The position numbers were made by a program, and so were the translations under genes. This document shows positions 1 through 7,354 of a DNA stretch of 64,000 nt, one piece after another; positions within the stretch are counted from its first letter, which is position 1, and the number at the start of each line of letters is the position of its first letter. Under the pieces are notes generated by a model. It saw only the letters and a program-made list of their open reading frames with translations. It searched no databases and had not been told where the DNA came from. Source of the stretch: Niabella drilacis (lineage in GTDB: Bacteria; Bacteroidota; Bacteroidia; Chitinophagales; Chitinophagaceae); contig NZ_FMZO01000022.1 of assembly GCF_900101395.1 (NCBI RefSeq), positions 1 to 64,000 of the forward strand, in the 5' to 3' direction.

Positions 1-95
1 AAGCTCAGCACGTCAAGCTCAGCACGTCAAGCTCAGCACGTCAAGCTCAGCACGTCAAGCTCAGCACGTCAAGCTCAGCACGTCAAGCTCAGCAC
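1..95. repeat. Tandem 14-bp direct repeat (about 6.8 copies)
   Basis: The unit AAGCTCAGCACGTC is repeated without a mismatch from the first base of the window; the last copy is truncated after 11 bases. The array may continue to the left of the window. It contains AGCTCAGCACGTC cores related to the CTGAGCTTGTCGAAGG repeat found just downstream, so it may have grown from it. No coding function is visible. Confidence 0.95.
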
Positions 96-130
96 AAAAA
101 CGCACCATGATAAGAAGACCCTTCTGCCAT

Positions 131-178
131 CCTGAGCTTGTCGAAGGATGGTCTGTCGAAGGATGGCTTGTCGAAGGG
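131..178. repeat. Dispersed palindromic repeat cluster (GAGCTTGTCGAAGG type)
   Basis: CCTGAGCTTGTCGAAGG (131-147) is followed by two shorter derivatives ending in TGTCGAAGG. This sequence and its complement CCTTCGACAAGCTCAGG are familiar interspersed intergenic repeats in many bacteria. Together with the upstream array it occupies the non-coding 1-240 stretch. Confidence 0.7.
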
Positions 179-258
179 CACCCCTTTTATTTCATAACAG
201 GCGGCTTAAAATTTGTGTAATCGTTCTGTGATCCGTTCTTTTTTCATGGTTGCATATT

Positions 259-291
259 TTTGTAAAGTTAAAAATAATTTTAATATGTTTG
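259..291 (+). promoter_or_regulatory. Candidate Bacteroidota-type promoter
   Basis: TTTG at 259-262 and TATGTTTG at 284-291 match the Bacteroidota -33/-7 pattern (TTTG, then TAnnTTTG) with a 21-nt spacer. It would drive the orphan gene at 449 with a leader of roughly 150 nt. The rest of 292-448 shows no other feature. Confidence 0.4.
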
Positions 292-448
292 TTGATAACC
301 ATATGCTCTTTTATCCTCCTGCGTTATCGGATTCAATCCGGTTAGTAGTGGCAACTCACTTGTGTTAACCTCCTTTATCGGATCGCTGCTTTAAAAAATA
401 ATGCTATTTTTATAGAAAATAAGTACCACACCCCATTGGAAAAACAAT

Positions 449-1030
449 ATGCTAAAACACCTGCTGCTTATCATCATTACGACTGTATCCATCGGTGCGA
501 CCCAGGCACAAACAGCTTCGCCAAAGTACCGGCTACTTGTTTACGGATTACCCAATTTTTTGCGCCAGAATGCCGAAGATGTTATTGCCCATAAATGGGG
601 TATTGAATTTTACCCCGTTGGGGATTGCACTACACCGCAGGAAATTGCTGATAGCGCGGAAAAACACAATACAGCGGTTAAAGCGCTGATCGCTAAAAAA
701 TATGGCCGGCAATGGAATAGGCGGTTTGATAAGGAAGTAAATGCAGAGTTTGCCCGGCAGCAGCAAATAATTGAATGGATAGAGTCATTGGATTATGTAA
801 AGAAAAAGAAGGCTGAAATGGAAGCCAATGAAGAGATCTTTTTTAACCTGCTCACCCCCATCCCTCATACCTATAAATACGACGTACAAATAAGGGGATG
901 GGAAAAGCACAATAATGATGACGTCTTTTACCGGGTTTACCGTTTTGAGGTAGATTACAAGAACCGGCGGGTTAAACTAGTCAGCGATAAAAAGGAAAAG
1001 CTGGATGATAAAAGGTATATTAAGGAGTAA
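449..1030 (+). CDS. Secreted protein of unknown function (193 aa)
   Basis: I do not recognise the family. Residues 1-20 form a signal peptide (Lys4, hydrophobic LLLIIITTVSIGA, cleavage after AQA-type site), so the product is probably periplasmic or surface exposed. The mature part is charged, rich in Lys/Glu and aromatic residues, with a predicted helical stretch around residues 95-135 and a strand-rich C-terminus (YRVYRFEVDYKNRRVKLV). It stands alone, 27 nt before the next gene in the same direction, so it may be the first gene of a short transcript with the small proteins that follow. Confidence 0.75.
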   Translation: MLKHLLLIIITTVSIGATQAQTASPKYRLLVYGLPNFLRQNAEDVIAHKWGIEFYPVGDCTTPQEIADSAEKHNTAVKALIAKKYGRQWNRRFDKEVNAEFARQQQIIEWIESLDYVKKKKAEMEANEEIFFNLLTPIPHTYKYDVQIRGWEKHNNDDVFYRVYRFEVDYKNRRVKLVSDKKEKLDDKRYIKE

Positions 1031-1057
1031 AATAATAATCAAGGCTTTTATAAAAAC

Positions 1058-1414
1058 ATGCAAACAACAGCAACCACTTTATTATACCGTCCCGTTAACC
1101 AAACAGAGCTGGATTTGATTGCGCAATCCGGCTATAAACGGTTCCCGCCCCGCCTGCAGGATCAGCCCATTTTTTATCCCGTAATGAACGAGGGCTATGC
1201 CATCCAGATCACCAGGGAATGGAATGTGCCGGCCTATGGTGTGGGCTATGTAACCCGTTTTGCCGTAGACAGCGCATACCTGCAAAAGTTTACCGTACAG
1301 AATGTTGGCGATCAGCGGCATGATGAGCTTTGGATACCGGCAGAAGAGCTGGAGGAATTCAATGATCACATTATTGGTCGTATTGAAGTGACGCATACAT
1401 TCAAAAACCAATAG
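1058..1414 (+). CDS. Small cytoplasmic protein, ADP-ribosylation/crystallin J1-like annotation family (118 aa)
   Basis: The sequence pattern LYRPVNQTELDLIAQSG, FPPRLQDQPIFYPVMNEGYA and WIPAEELEEFNDHIIG is that of a widespread small bacterial family, often labelled ADP-ribosylation/crystallin J1 in databases. That label comes from memory and has no catalytic residue behind it that I can point to. There is no signal peptide or membrane segment. It lies 2 nt from the next ORF, so the two are almost certainly co-transcribed. Function unknown. Confidence 0.75.
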   Translation: MQTTATTLLYRPVNQTELDLIAQSGYKRFPPRLQDQPIFYPVMNEGYAIQITREWNVPAYGVGYVTRFAVDSAYLQKFTVQNVGDQRHDELWIPAEELEEFNDHIIGRIEVTHTFKNQ

Positions 1415-1416
1415 CG

Positions 1417-1830
1417 ATGGGCTATGAATTGCACATTACCCGGAGGGAAAACTGGGCAGATGAAGACCCGGCTGCAGCTATTTCCCTGCAGGAGTGGATG
1501 GAGCTGGTAAAGAATGATCCCGAAATGCGGCTGGATCACGAGGCAACGGCTGCCACAACAAGCGGCGATGCCATAACAGTAGATAGCGAGGGGCTTTCCG
1601 TATGGACGGCCTATTCCCGCGATGGCATTGAGGGCAACCATGCAAGGTTTTCATACCATGCGGGTACTATCGATGTAAAGAATCCAGGTGTCGAAATTAT
1701 TGATAAAATGCTGGCCATGGCTGTGCAGTTACAAGCAAAGGTAGTGGGCGATGATGGCGAGCTATATACGCCCAATAATAAATCCGGCGCTACAATTTCT
1801 TCTAAAAAAAGTTGGTGGAAGCTTTGGTAA
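1417..1830 (+). CDS. Conserved small cytoplasmic protein of unknown function (137 aa)
   Basis: The N-terminus MGYELHITRRENW followed by ISLQEWMELVKNDPEM is typical of a widespread uncharacterised bacterial family of about 120-140 aa. The middle carries LSVWTAYSRDGIEGN-ARFSYHAG and the end VVGDDGELY. It has no signal peptide. It begins 2 nt after the preceding gene and is followed after 9 nt by the frameshifted gene, making a compact three-gene cassette. The compact layout resembles toxin/immunity or housekeeping paralog cassettes, but nothing in the sequence decides this. Confidence 0.75.
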   Translation: MGYELHITRRENWADEDPAAAISLQEWMELVKNDPEMRLDHEATAATTSGDAITVDSEGLSVWTAYSRDGIEGNHARFSYHAGTIDVKNPGVEIIDKMLAMAVQLQAKVVGDDGELYTPNNKSGATISSKKSWWKLW

Positions 1831-1839
1831 AAAGGGGTT

Positions 1840-2534
1840 ATGATAAAAAAATACGCATATCTATTGTTGAATATATTGCTGCTGTTAAGCCTTCCTTGCA
1901 GAGCACAGCAACAACCCACATCTTTCAGGTATTATGTAAACAATCACGGAGGAATATTTGGGGCTGACTATCTTACGCTCAGCTCCGATCATTATTATTT
2001 TTTACCGCTTCAACGGAGCATGGATGCGTATTAGCAAAAGGCACCTGGCGCATCAAGGGAAATAAATTGTATATGAAGAGCCTGGACAGTCTGCAGGCCT
2101 ATCCCATACCCCGGCTGGAATTCATAAAGGGTGATACTGCGGAGTTTGTAACCATTAAAACCTTTGATTATTTTCATAAGCCTTTTAGCGGCCTGGCCTT
2201 ATGGCCTTTAAGGCGGGGCGATTCAACGCTGAGCGAATTTGACTGGCTTAGCCCCGACTCCCTGAAGCAGTTCCGCATTTCAAAAAAAGCGTTTGCCGGG
2301 TTTGGCTTTATATACCAGATGAGGGGGTATAATATCCCATTTACGGATACCAGCGGGTTTTATGAATTGGCTAATGATCTTAAACAAATAAATATCTTTA
2401 TTAACTGGCCGGAGGCCGGCGCCCTGGATCGTGGCATCTGTATTATTTCCTTCAATGGCGAAGCTGTTTTCACCATTAAGGCGGATGGGCTTTATGGAGG
2501 AAAGAAGCGTATTTATACGCTTCAGAAGGAGTAA
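1840..2534 (+). pseudogene. Secreted orphan protein gene broken by a frameshift in a T-run
   Basis: Frame 1 starts at 1840 with a signal peptide (MIKKYAYLLLNILLLL, cleavage near CRAQQ) and stops at 2034. The reading continues in frame 3 without a stop from about 1998 (F-F-T-A-S-T-E-H-G, then GTWRIKGNKLYMKS) to the stop at 2532-2534. The two halves join at the 6-T run 1998-2003, where one extra base would restore a single protein of about 230 aa. The internal TTG/ATG near 2067-2073 is therefore not the real start. The C-terminal half is strand-rich with no family I recognise. It could be true decay or a homopolymer sequencing error. Confidence 0.7.
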
Positions 2535-3370
2535 GGCAACGGCCGAGGCCAGCGCATATTATGAGAGCGATAAGCCGCACCTCCTGTAAGGTGTAGGTAA
2601 CAGACACCCCCCTGGAAAAAATACGGCAGTCTGCGCGGAACAGTAACACTTTTTTTAATGGCAAACATTTCACCCTATACAGTCCGGAAAGCAGTTTTTT
2701 GAATATGAAAACCTTCCCCTTTTTGCCTGTCATTCTGGCAAAAATGGTTCAGAAATTATCCATGCCGGTTCAAAAAAGAGGGATATACGAGCACCGAACA
2801 AACGATATACAAACGATACAGAAACGATATACAAAGGATATACAAACGATACAGAAAGGATACAGAAACGATACAGAAAATTCAGTCTTTCCGGTTTGGG
2901 CCATAATAAGGCGATTTAAGGCTTTAATATATTGTTTGAGTACCTTTTATTTAAGAAGCGCAGAAATGGTGGCTATGAACCCTTAAAACCGGTCTGGAGG
3001 GCACTAAAAACGCGACAGACCTGCCGGTAATCAAAAGTATTAAAAATGCCCTCAAAGGCAACGTTGCTGCCATCCTGGCACCGCGTACAAAAAAGTAAAA
3101 AAATGGTTGTTCTTGTAAACCAAATCTGGTAGGAGCAAGAACAGGTCCGGAAACCGGTGCGCAAACATTAACTGCAATCATTTTTTGCCAGCCCATCCAT
3201 CGTCACTAACCAATCCACCCCAAGGGAGCCATCGGCCCCTGCACGTAACACGCTCTGTCCCCCCAATAACCCAGGCTCTCCCAAAAAAATAGTACGCCCC
3301 AAAACACACCCGGTAAAATCCACCCCCAAACTTGTCGTTTTTACACGGCTTCCATCCCCCAAAACCACTC
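2535..3370. other. Long non-coding stretch
   Basis: No convincing gene in about 840 bases. Apart from the GATA-type short repeats at 2797-2880, the stretch is low-complexity: an A-rich part, then a C-rich part from 3190 (CCACCCCAAGG, CCCCCCAATAACCC). ORFs on the minus strand here lack any family pattern and are judged shadows of the C-rich composition. Confidence 0.6.
2797..2880. repeat. Imperfect short tandem repeat array (ACGATAyA / AGGATAyA)
   Basis: About seven tandem units of 10-12 bases alternate between ACGATACAGAA, ACGATATACAA and AGGATAYA variants. The unit differences are mainly C/G at position 2 and presence of an extra TA. It lies in the non-coding stretch after the frameshifted gene. 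The plus frame reads as a repetitive peptide (NDIQTIQKRYTKDIQTIQ), which I take as incidental. Confidence 0.8.
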
Positions 3371-3378
3371 CATCTTTG
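3371..3378 (+). promoter_or_regulatory. Candidate -7 element (CATCTTTG)
   Basis: CATCTTTG followed by TAGCG fits the Bacteroidota -7 box (TAnnTTTG, with C for the first T). It lies 43 nt upstream of the hydrolase start at 3421. No clear TTTG -33 box was identified. Confidence 0.35.
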
Positions 3379-3420
3379 TAGCGTTAAAAAACAAAGGCAT
3401 ACAACCCAAAAACAGGCGTT

Positions 3421-4299
3421 ATGAACAATAGAACCAACATAAAAAATCTTTTCAACATCATACGTTTAATCATCATTATTATGCTTACAGCAGCCACCAC
3501 CCACGCGCAACAACCCGGCTCCCCGGCCGATAGCGGCTATGCCCCCGTTAACGGCATTAAGGTTTATTACAAGGTATATGGCCAGGGCCAGCCCCTGGTA
3601 TTGTTACACGGGGCTTTTATGACCATCGATGGCAACTGGGGCAAATTGATCCCCGAGCTGTCAAAAAACCACAAGGTGATAGCCCTGGAACTGCAGGGCC
3701 ACGGGCACACCCCGTACTCCGATCGTAAATTATCCCATGCCACCCTGGCCGGTGATGTGGCCGGCGTAATGGATTACCTGCATATAGACAGTGCCGATGT
3801 AGCCGGCTATAGCTTTGGCGGCGCCATCGCCTACCAGTTTGCCATACAACACCCCAGGCGCTTAAAAAAGCTGGTCATCATTTCTGCCACCTATAAAAGC
3901 GAAGGCTGGCTGCCCCAGGTAAACGCCGCCTTTAAACAAATGAAGCCCGAGTTCTTTGATCAATCGCCTATGCACGCCGCCTACAATGCCGTGGCGCCGG
4001 ATACCACCAAATGGATCCCCTTCCTGCAGCAGATGATCGCCTCTGCGCAGCAGCCCTTTAACCTGGGCGATGCCAACATTGCCAACATCACGGCCCCCGT
4101 GCTCATTATTGCCGGTGATAATGACGGGCTGGATAAGCTGGGGCTCATCAAAACCTACCAGCTGCTGGGCGGCAATGTAGTAGCCGGTTTTGGCCCCGCG
4201 CCCGCATCCCAGCTGGCCATTGTACCCGGGCAGGGCCACGTAAGCCTTATGGAGCAAACGGCTACGTTGTTAAACTATTTCAACGGGTTTTTAAAGTAG
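3421..4299 (+). CDS. Secreted alpha/beta hydrolase (292 aa)
   Basis: An esterase/lipase-type alpha/beta-hydrolase. After an N-terminal signal segment (residues about 10-30, ending THAQ) the fold shows its landmarks in order: the HG oxyanion motif in LVLLHGAF (61-66), the nucleophile elbow GYSFGG with Ser131, the acid in GDNDGLD (about 235) and the catalytic His in GQGHVS near the C-terminus. Length is normal for the family. The substrate cannot be told. It is monocistronic, with its own -7 element upstream and a terminator at 4477-4522 downstream. The signal peptide places it in the periplasm or outside the cell. Confidence 0.88.
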   Translation: MNNRTNIKNLFNIIRLIIIIMLTAATTHAQQPGSPADSGYAPVNGIKVYYKVYGQGQPLVLLHGAFMTIDGNWGKLIPELSKNHKVIALELQGHGHTPYSDRKLSHATLAGDVAGVMDYLHIDSADVAGYSFGGAIAYQFAIQHPRRLKKLVIISATYKSEGWLPQVNAAFKQMKPEFFDQSPMHAAYNAVAPDTTKWIPFLQQMIASAQQPFNLGDANIANITAPVLIIAGDNDGLDKLGLIKTYQLLGGNVVAGFGPAPASQLAIVPGQGHVSLMEQTATLLNYFNGFLK

Positions 4300-4316
4300 G
4301 AGGGGGCATCTGTATC

Positions 4317-4605
4317 ATCGTCATCCTGACCGGGTCCGCAGGACGGCGTATTACCGTCATCCTGACCGAGCCTGAAGGGCGAGCGGAAGGATCTCTCCGA
4401 GGGACTTTTTATGAACCCGGCTGCAGTGCTTATGGCAGCCCGGTTGTGTCACTCACTTAAACACCTCAATATATATCCGCCATCGCTACCGCCGCCTGCG
4501 GCCGGGGTGATGGCGGTTTTTTAACTCCCGGTAACAAATAACCTGGTCATCCCGACCGAGCCCGCCCCAGGGGGCGAGCGGAGAGATCTCTCCGGCATCT
4601 TGTTT
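4317..4605. repeat. Cluster of GTCATCCTGACCGAGC-type dispersed repeats
   Basis: Copies of the core TCATCCTGACCG (or TCATCCCGACCG) occur at about 4320, 4357 and 4548; two are followed by GGCGAGCGGA and a RGATCTCTCCG tail. A further copy lies at about 6149. Similar intergenic repeats are common in Bacteroidota genomes. They are non-coding and partly surround the terminator at 4477-4522. Confidence 0.75.
4477..4522 (+). terminator. Rho-independent terminator
   Basis: CCGCCATC (4477-4484) pairs with GATGGCGG (4509-4516), with additional GC pairing in the interior (CCGC/GCGG), followed by six T at 4517-4522. It would end the transcript of the alpha/beta hydrolase. Confidence 0.65.
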
Positions 4606-4630
4606 TTAGAATGCATTCTTGCCCTTCTTG

Positions 4631-4756
4631 CGCAGGCCTCCCGGCCTGTGCATGCCCGTAACTTAGGTGCTGCCTAAAGCGGCTTCTGTAATTACTGTAT
4701 CTGCAAAATATATTAAGCTAATTAACAACGCCGCACAGGCCGGAGGCCAGTGCGGG
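4631..4756 (+). repeat. Interspersed repeat, copy A (~125 bp)
   Basis: Begins with the palindromic GCAGGCCTCCCGGCCT block, has a conserved centre (CCGTAACTTAGGTGCTGCCT, AAAGCGGCTTCTGTAATTAC, TGTATCTGCAAAATA) and ends with GCCGCACAGGCCGGAGGCC. Two further copies lie at 6211-6341 and 7824-7955. The GC-rich ends of a copy are complementary to each other (AGGCCTCCCGGCCT against AGGCCGGAGGCC), so the RNA could fold into one long hairpin. It is a small non-autonomous element or REP-type unit of unknown mobility. Confidence 0.85.
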
Positions 4757-4914
4757 TTTGGGAAAATTCGCACTTAATCCTTTTATACCGCCCATTATAT
4801 ATGGAAAGATTGAGGTTATTCAGTAGTTTTATTGAATGTTGTTTATAATTGCCCTCCAGGGATTTTGTAACTGTGTTTTCTATGGTCAAATTACGACATG
4901 AAAAGTGATACAGA

Positions 4915-4947
4915 TATAAAACTGCTACGCTTCGTAGCAGTTTTATA
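4915..4947 (+). promoter_or_regulatory. Perfect 15-bp hairpin in front of the YhcG-type nuclease gene
   Basis: TATAAAACTGCTACG (4915-4929), loop CTT, CGTAGCAGTTTTATA (4933-4947). The hairpin ends 15 nt before the ATG at 4963. It could be a terminator insulating the gene, an mRNA structure controlling initiation, or an operator. The sequence alone does not decide. Confidence 0.6.
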
Positions 4948-4962
4948 AAAATATTCAGACAA

Positions 4963-6063
4963 ATGAGCAAGGATATAGAAACAGTAGAATACCAATCTTT
5001 ATTAGTCGACATAAAAACCGCTATACAAAAAGCTCGTTTGAATGCTGTACTTGCTATAAACACCCAAATGATATTATTGTATTGGCAAACAGGCAAAATG
5101 ATAGCCGAACGCCAACAGCAGGAAGGTTGGTCGGCAAAGGTAATTCCACGCCTGGCAGTAGATTTAAAAAACGAGTTTACTGACCTTAAAGGATTTTCGG
5201 AACGTAACCTGGGCCGAATGCTTGCTTTTTATAGAGAATATCCTGGAACTATAATTTTGCCACAGCCTATGGCAAAATTGCAAAGCACTGACAGTGAGTC
5301 ACATACAAATTTGCCGCAGGCTGTGGCAAATTTGCAACAAGTCGTTGCAAAAATACCCTGGGGACACAATATTTTACTGATAGAGAAAGTAAAAGACAAA
5401 AATGCCCGCCTGTGGTATGCACAGCAAACCATAGAAAAAAACTGGTCGAGAGATTTATTGCTCAATGCCATTAAGATGGACACTTATGGCCGTGCAAAAA
5501 ACCAATTAAAAGCAAATAATTTTAGCGCTACCTTACCTGAACCAGGTGCAGCATATGCCAATGAAGTATTTAAAAGTTCCTACAACCTCGGGTTCCTGGG
5601 CATAACGGAACCTGTGAAAGAAATGGAGTTGGAAAACCGGCTGATCGCCAAGATCAGGGCTTTTATATTGGAATTAGGCAAAGGATTTTCATTTATCGGC
5701 AATCAATACCGCCTGGAATATAACGGCAAAGAATACTTTGTAGATATGCTTTTCTTCCACAGGGGTTTACAGTCGTTGGTGGCTATTGAATTAAAAATTG
5801 GCAGCTTCAAAGCAGAATATGCAGGAAAAATGAACCTCTATCTTTCTTTGTTAAATAAGTTAGAAAAAGGCGAAAACGAAAACCCGTCCGTTGGTATTAT
5901 CCTCTGTGCCGATAAAGACCATTTGGATGTGGAAATTGCTTTGCAAGACATTAATAAACCCATTGGCGTAGCCGAATACCAATTGCTGTTACCGAAAGAG
6001 GAGCTGCAAACCTTAGTGCTGAACGAAATAAACACAACAGAAGAAGAAAATGAACAAGAATAA
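4963..6063 (+). CDS. DUF1016/YhcG-family PD-(D/E)XK nuclease domain protein (366 aa)
   Basis: The N-terminal half (residues about 8-150) is the DUF1016 region: ILLYWQTGKMIAERQQQEGW, then FSERNLGRMLAFYREYP. It is followed by the family hallmark IPWGHNILLIEKVKD. The C-terminal half carries the nuclease core: YFVDMLFFHRGLQSLVAIELK, with Asp in FVDM and the Glu-Leu-Lys of IELKIG as the PD-(D/E)XK residues. Function is inferred; relatives are common in defence-rich accessory regions, often beside restriction genes, but here no restriction-modification partner is adjacent. The linker between the halves contains an internal duplication (LPQPMAKLQS and LPQAVANLQQ). Flanked on both sides by copies of the interspersed repeat. 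Confidence 0.88.
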   Translation: MSKDIETVEYQSLLVDIKTAIQKARLNAVLAINTQMILLYWQTGKMIAERQQQEGWSAKVIPRLAVDLKNEFTDLKGFSERNLGRMLAFYREYPGTIILPQPMAKLQSTDSESHTNLPQAVANLQQVVAKIPWGHNILLIEKVKDKNARLWYAQQTIEKNWSRDLLLNAIKMDTYGRAKNQLKANNFSATLPEPGAAYANEVFKSSYNLGFLGITEPVKEMELENRLIAKIRAFILELGKGFSFIGNQYRLEYNGKEYFVDMLFFHRGLQSLVAIELKIGSFKAEYAGKMNLYLSLLNKLEKGENENPSVGIILCADKDHLDVEIALQDINKPIGVAEYQLLLPKEELQTLVLNEINTTEEENEQE

Positions 6064-6210
6064 AAAAATGCCCGGAGCAAAGCTGAGGAGTTGATATCCG
6101 AATTGCGTTTTCCTGAGTTGGCGAAGGCGGGCAAGTGGTAATACCCGGTCATCCCGACCGAGCCCGCCGCGGCGGCAAGTAGAGGAACCTTTCTGGCATC
6201 TTGTTGCTTC

Positions 6211-6341
6211 TTGCACAGGCCTCCCGGCCTATGCATGCCGTAACTTGGGTGCTACCTAAAGAGGCTTCTGTAATTACTGTATCTGCAAAATAGGTGAAGC
6301 CAGGTTACAAAGCCGCACAGGCCGGAGGCCAGTGCGGCTTT
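6211..6341 (+). repeat. Interspersed repeat, copy B (~130 bp)
   Basis: Aligns end to end with copy A: GCACAGGCCTCCCGGCCT start, central CCGTAACTTGGGTGCTACCT and CTTCTGTAATTACTGTATCT, end GCCGCACAGGCCGGAGGCC. The preceding CATCCCGACCGAGCCCGCC piece (about 6149-6180) is also shared with the region before copy A, so the duplicated unit may be longer than the core. Confidence 0.85.
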
Positions 6342-6352
6342 GGAGCAAAAAA

Positions 6353-6553
6353 TTACTTTTTCTTCTTCCCTGTCAGGATGTATATAACTACCACAAGCAT
6401 AACAACCCCACAGCCGATTTTTATGTTTTTCTCATGAGCTGGGGAAATCAGGTAAGCGAAGTTGGAAATAAAGAAAATTACAACAGCAGTTATTACGGCA
6501 ATCAAATAAGCGACGGACCATTTTTCATAAACACAAATATCATAAATAATCAA
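6353..6553 (-). CDS. Possible small two-helix membrane protein (66 aa)
   Basis: The minus-strand frame encodes two hydrophobic helices (AYLIAVITAVVIFFISNFAY and GCGVVMLVVVIYIL) joined by SPAHEKNIKI and ending in four lysines. It would need a TTG start at 6553, immediately after the stop of the upstream DUF1835-type gene. The start is therefore uncertain. Support comes from a second, broken copy of the same coding sequence at 14370-14530, which shares PAxEKNIKxGC. Function unknown. If real, it is the third gene of the SUKH/DUF1835 operon. Confidence 0.5.
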   Translation of the reverse strand: MIIYDICVYEKWSVAYLIAVITAVVIFFISNFAYLISPAHEKNIKIGCGVVMLVVVIYILTGKKKK

Positions 6554-7354
6554 TCATAAAGTGGTTGCGGGAGCTTGTACATGCTTTTTAGCAAGCCGCA
6601 CGCGGAACGTTCTCATTGAGGTAAGCGGCCCGTCGGCTTCCAAATCGCCGCTCAGGACCAGGTGCTTTAACCGGGAACAGGCAAATAACTCCCCCAAAGG
6701 ATTGCGCCCATCGCTGCGCCCCATGATTTCTCCCACCATACGCACTGCAGGTTTCCAACGCCTGCTGCAGTACCCCAGCACATCGCCGTCGTATACAGAA
6801 AGGTCTTTAAACCGCAATACTCCATTTTCATCGCATTCCCTTAATAACTCCGGCCGGGCGGCAATCTGCTCAAATTGTTTTGCAAACCGCTCACGTTTTG
6901 CCCTATTGAGCGGTACGGCCTGGTGAAGCATGGAAACCAGTTCCGGCATGGAGTGGGCGGATATACTGTGGTGCCCCCATAGAGGGGGCACCTGTATTAG
7001 CGCTATCTTTACGTCAATGCCCCTTAACCAATAACAGGCCATTCTAATAAATATATAATCGTTGGCATCGCTGCCCGCCCAAAGTACCAGCCTGCCTGCG
7101 GGGTTCTGGCGCAGCCGCTCCTGTAGTGCTAACCAGGGGGCAAATGCATCTGTTTCAACCATTCCCAGGTGCATATAATATTCCTCAAATCCCATGCTTT
7201 GCAGGAATGCCGCTCTTTTTTTCCCGTCATCCAGGGGGCCTATGCCGGGCGTATCCTCAATGACGATTACATCACCGGCCAGCTTGTTTTTTTGAATGCC
7301 CCAGCATAAACTACCGGCGGTACCGGGGTGAGATGTTAGGTGCAGGTCCGTCAT
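6554..7354 (-). CDS. DUF1835-type protein with C-terminal DUF3658-like region (266 aa)
   Basis: The N-terminus LHLTSHPGTAGSLCWG followed by VIVIEDTPGIGPLDDGKKRAAF matches the DUF1835 pattern (conserved His-Leu-Thr opening, then a Gly-Pro-Leu loop). The C-terminal third (LSVYDGDVLGYCSRRW, GRSDGRNPLGELF) resembles the helical DUF3658 extension. Assignment is from memory of these families; no catalytic role is established. The start overlaps the stop of the SUKH gene by 4 nt (ATGA-type coupling), so the two are translated together. Cytoplasmic. Confidence 0.7.
   Translation of the reverse strand: MTDLHLTSHPGTAGSLCWGIQKNKLAGDVIVIEDTPGIGPLDDGKKRAAFLQSMGFEEYYMHLGMVETDAFAPWLALQERLRQNPAGRLVLWAGSDANDYIFIRMACYWLRGIDVKIALIQVPPLWGHHSISAHSMPELVSMLHQAVPLNRAKRERFAKQFEQIAARPELLRECDENGVLRFKDLSVYDGDVLGYCSRRWKPAVRMVGEIMGRSDGRNPLGELFACSRLKHLVLSGDLEADGPLTSMRTFRVRLAKKHVQAPATTL

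Noticed and set aside
2797-2880. CRISPR array
   Set aside because: Units are contiguous and 10-12 bp long, without spacers, and no cas gene is near.
2699-2986. Plus-strand 95-aa ORF over the GATA-type repeats
   Set aside because: Its only regular part is the translation of the tandem repeat; no start context or family pattern.
3168-3368. Minus-strand 66-aa Gly/Leu-rich ORF
   Set aside because: Reflects C-rich plus-strand composition and runs into the promoter of the hydrolase; no homology pattern recognised.
6332-6559. Plus-strand 75-aa ORF
   Set aside because: Antisense to the more plausible two-helix membrane ORF and low-complexity Asn-rich.
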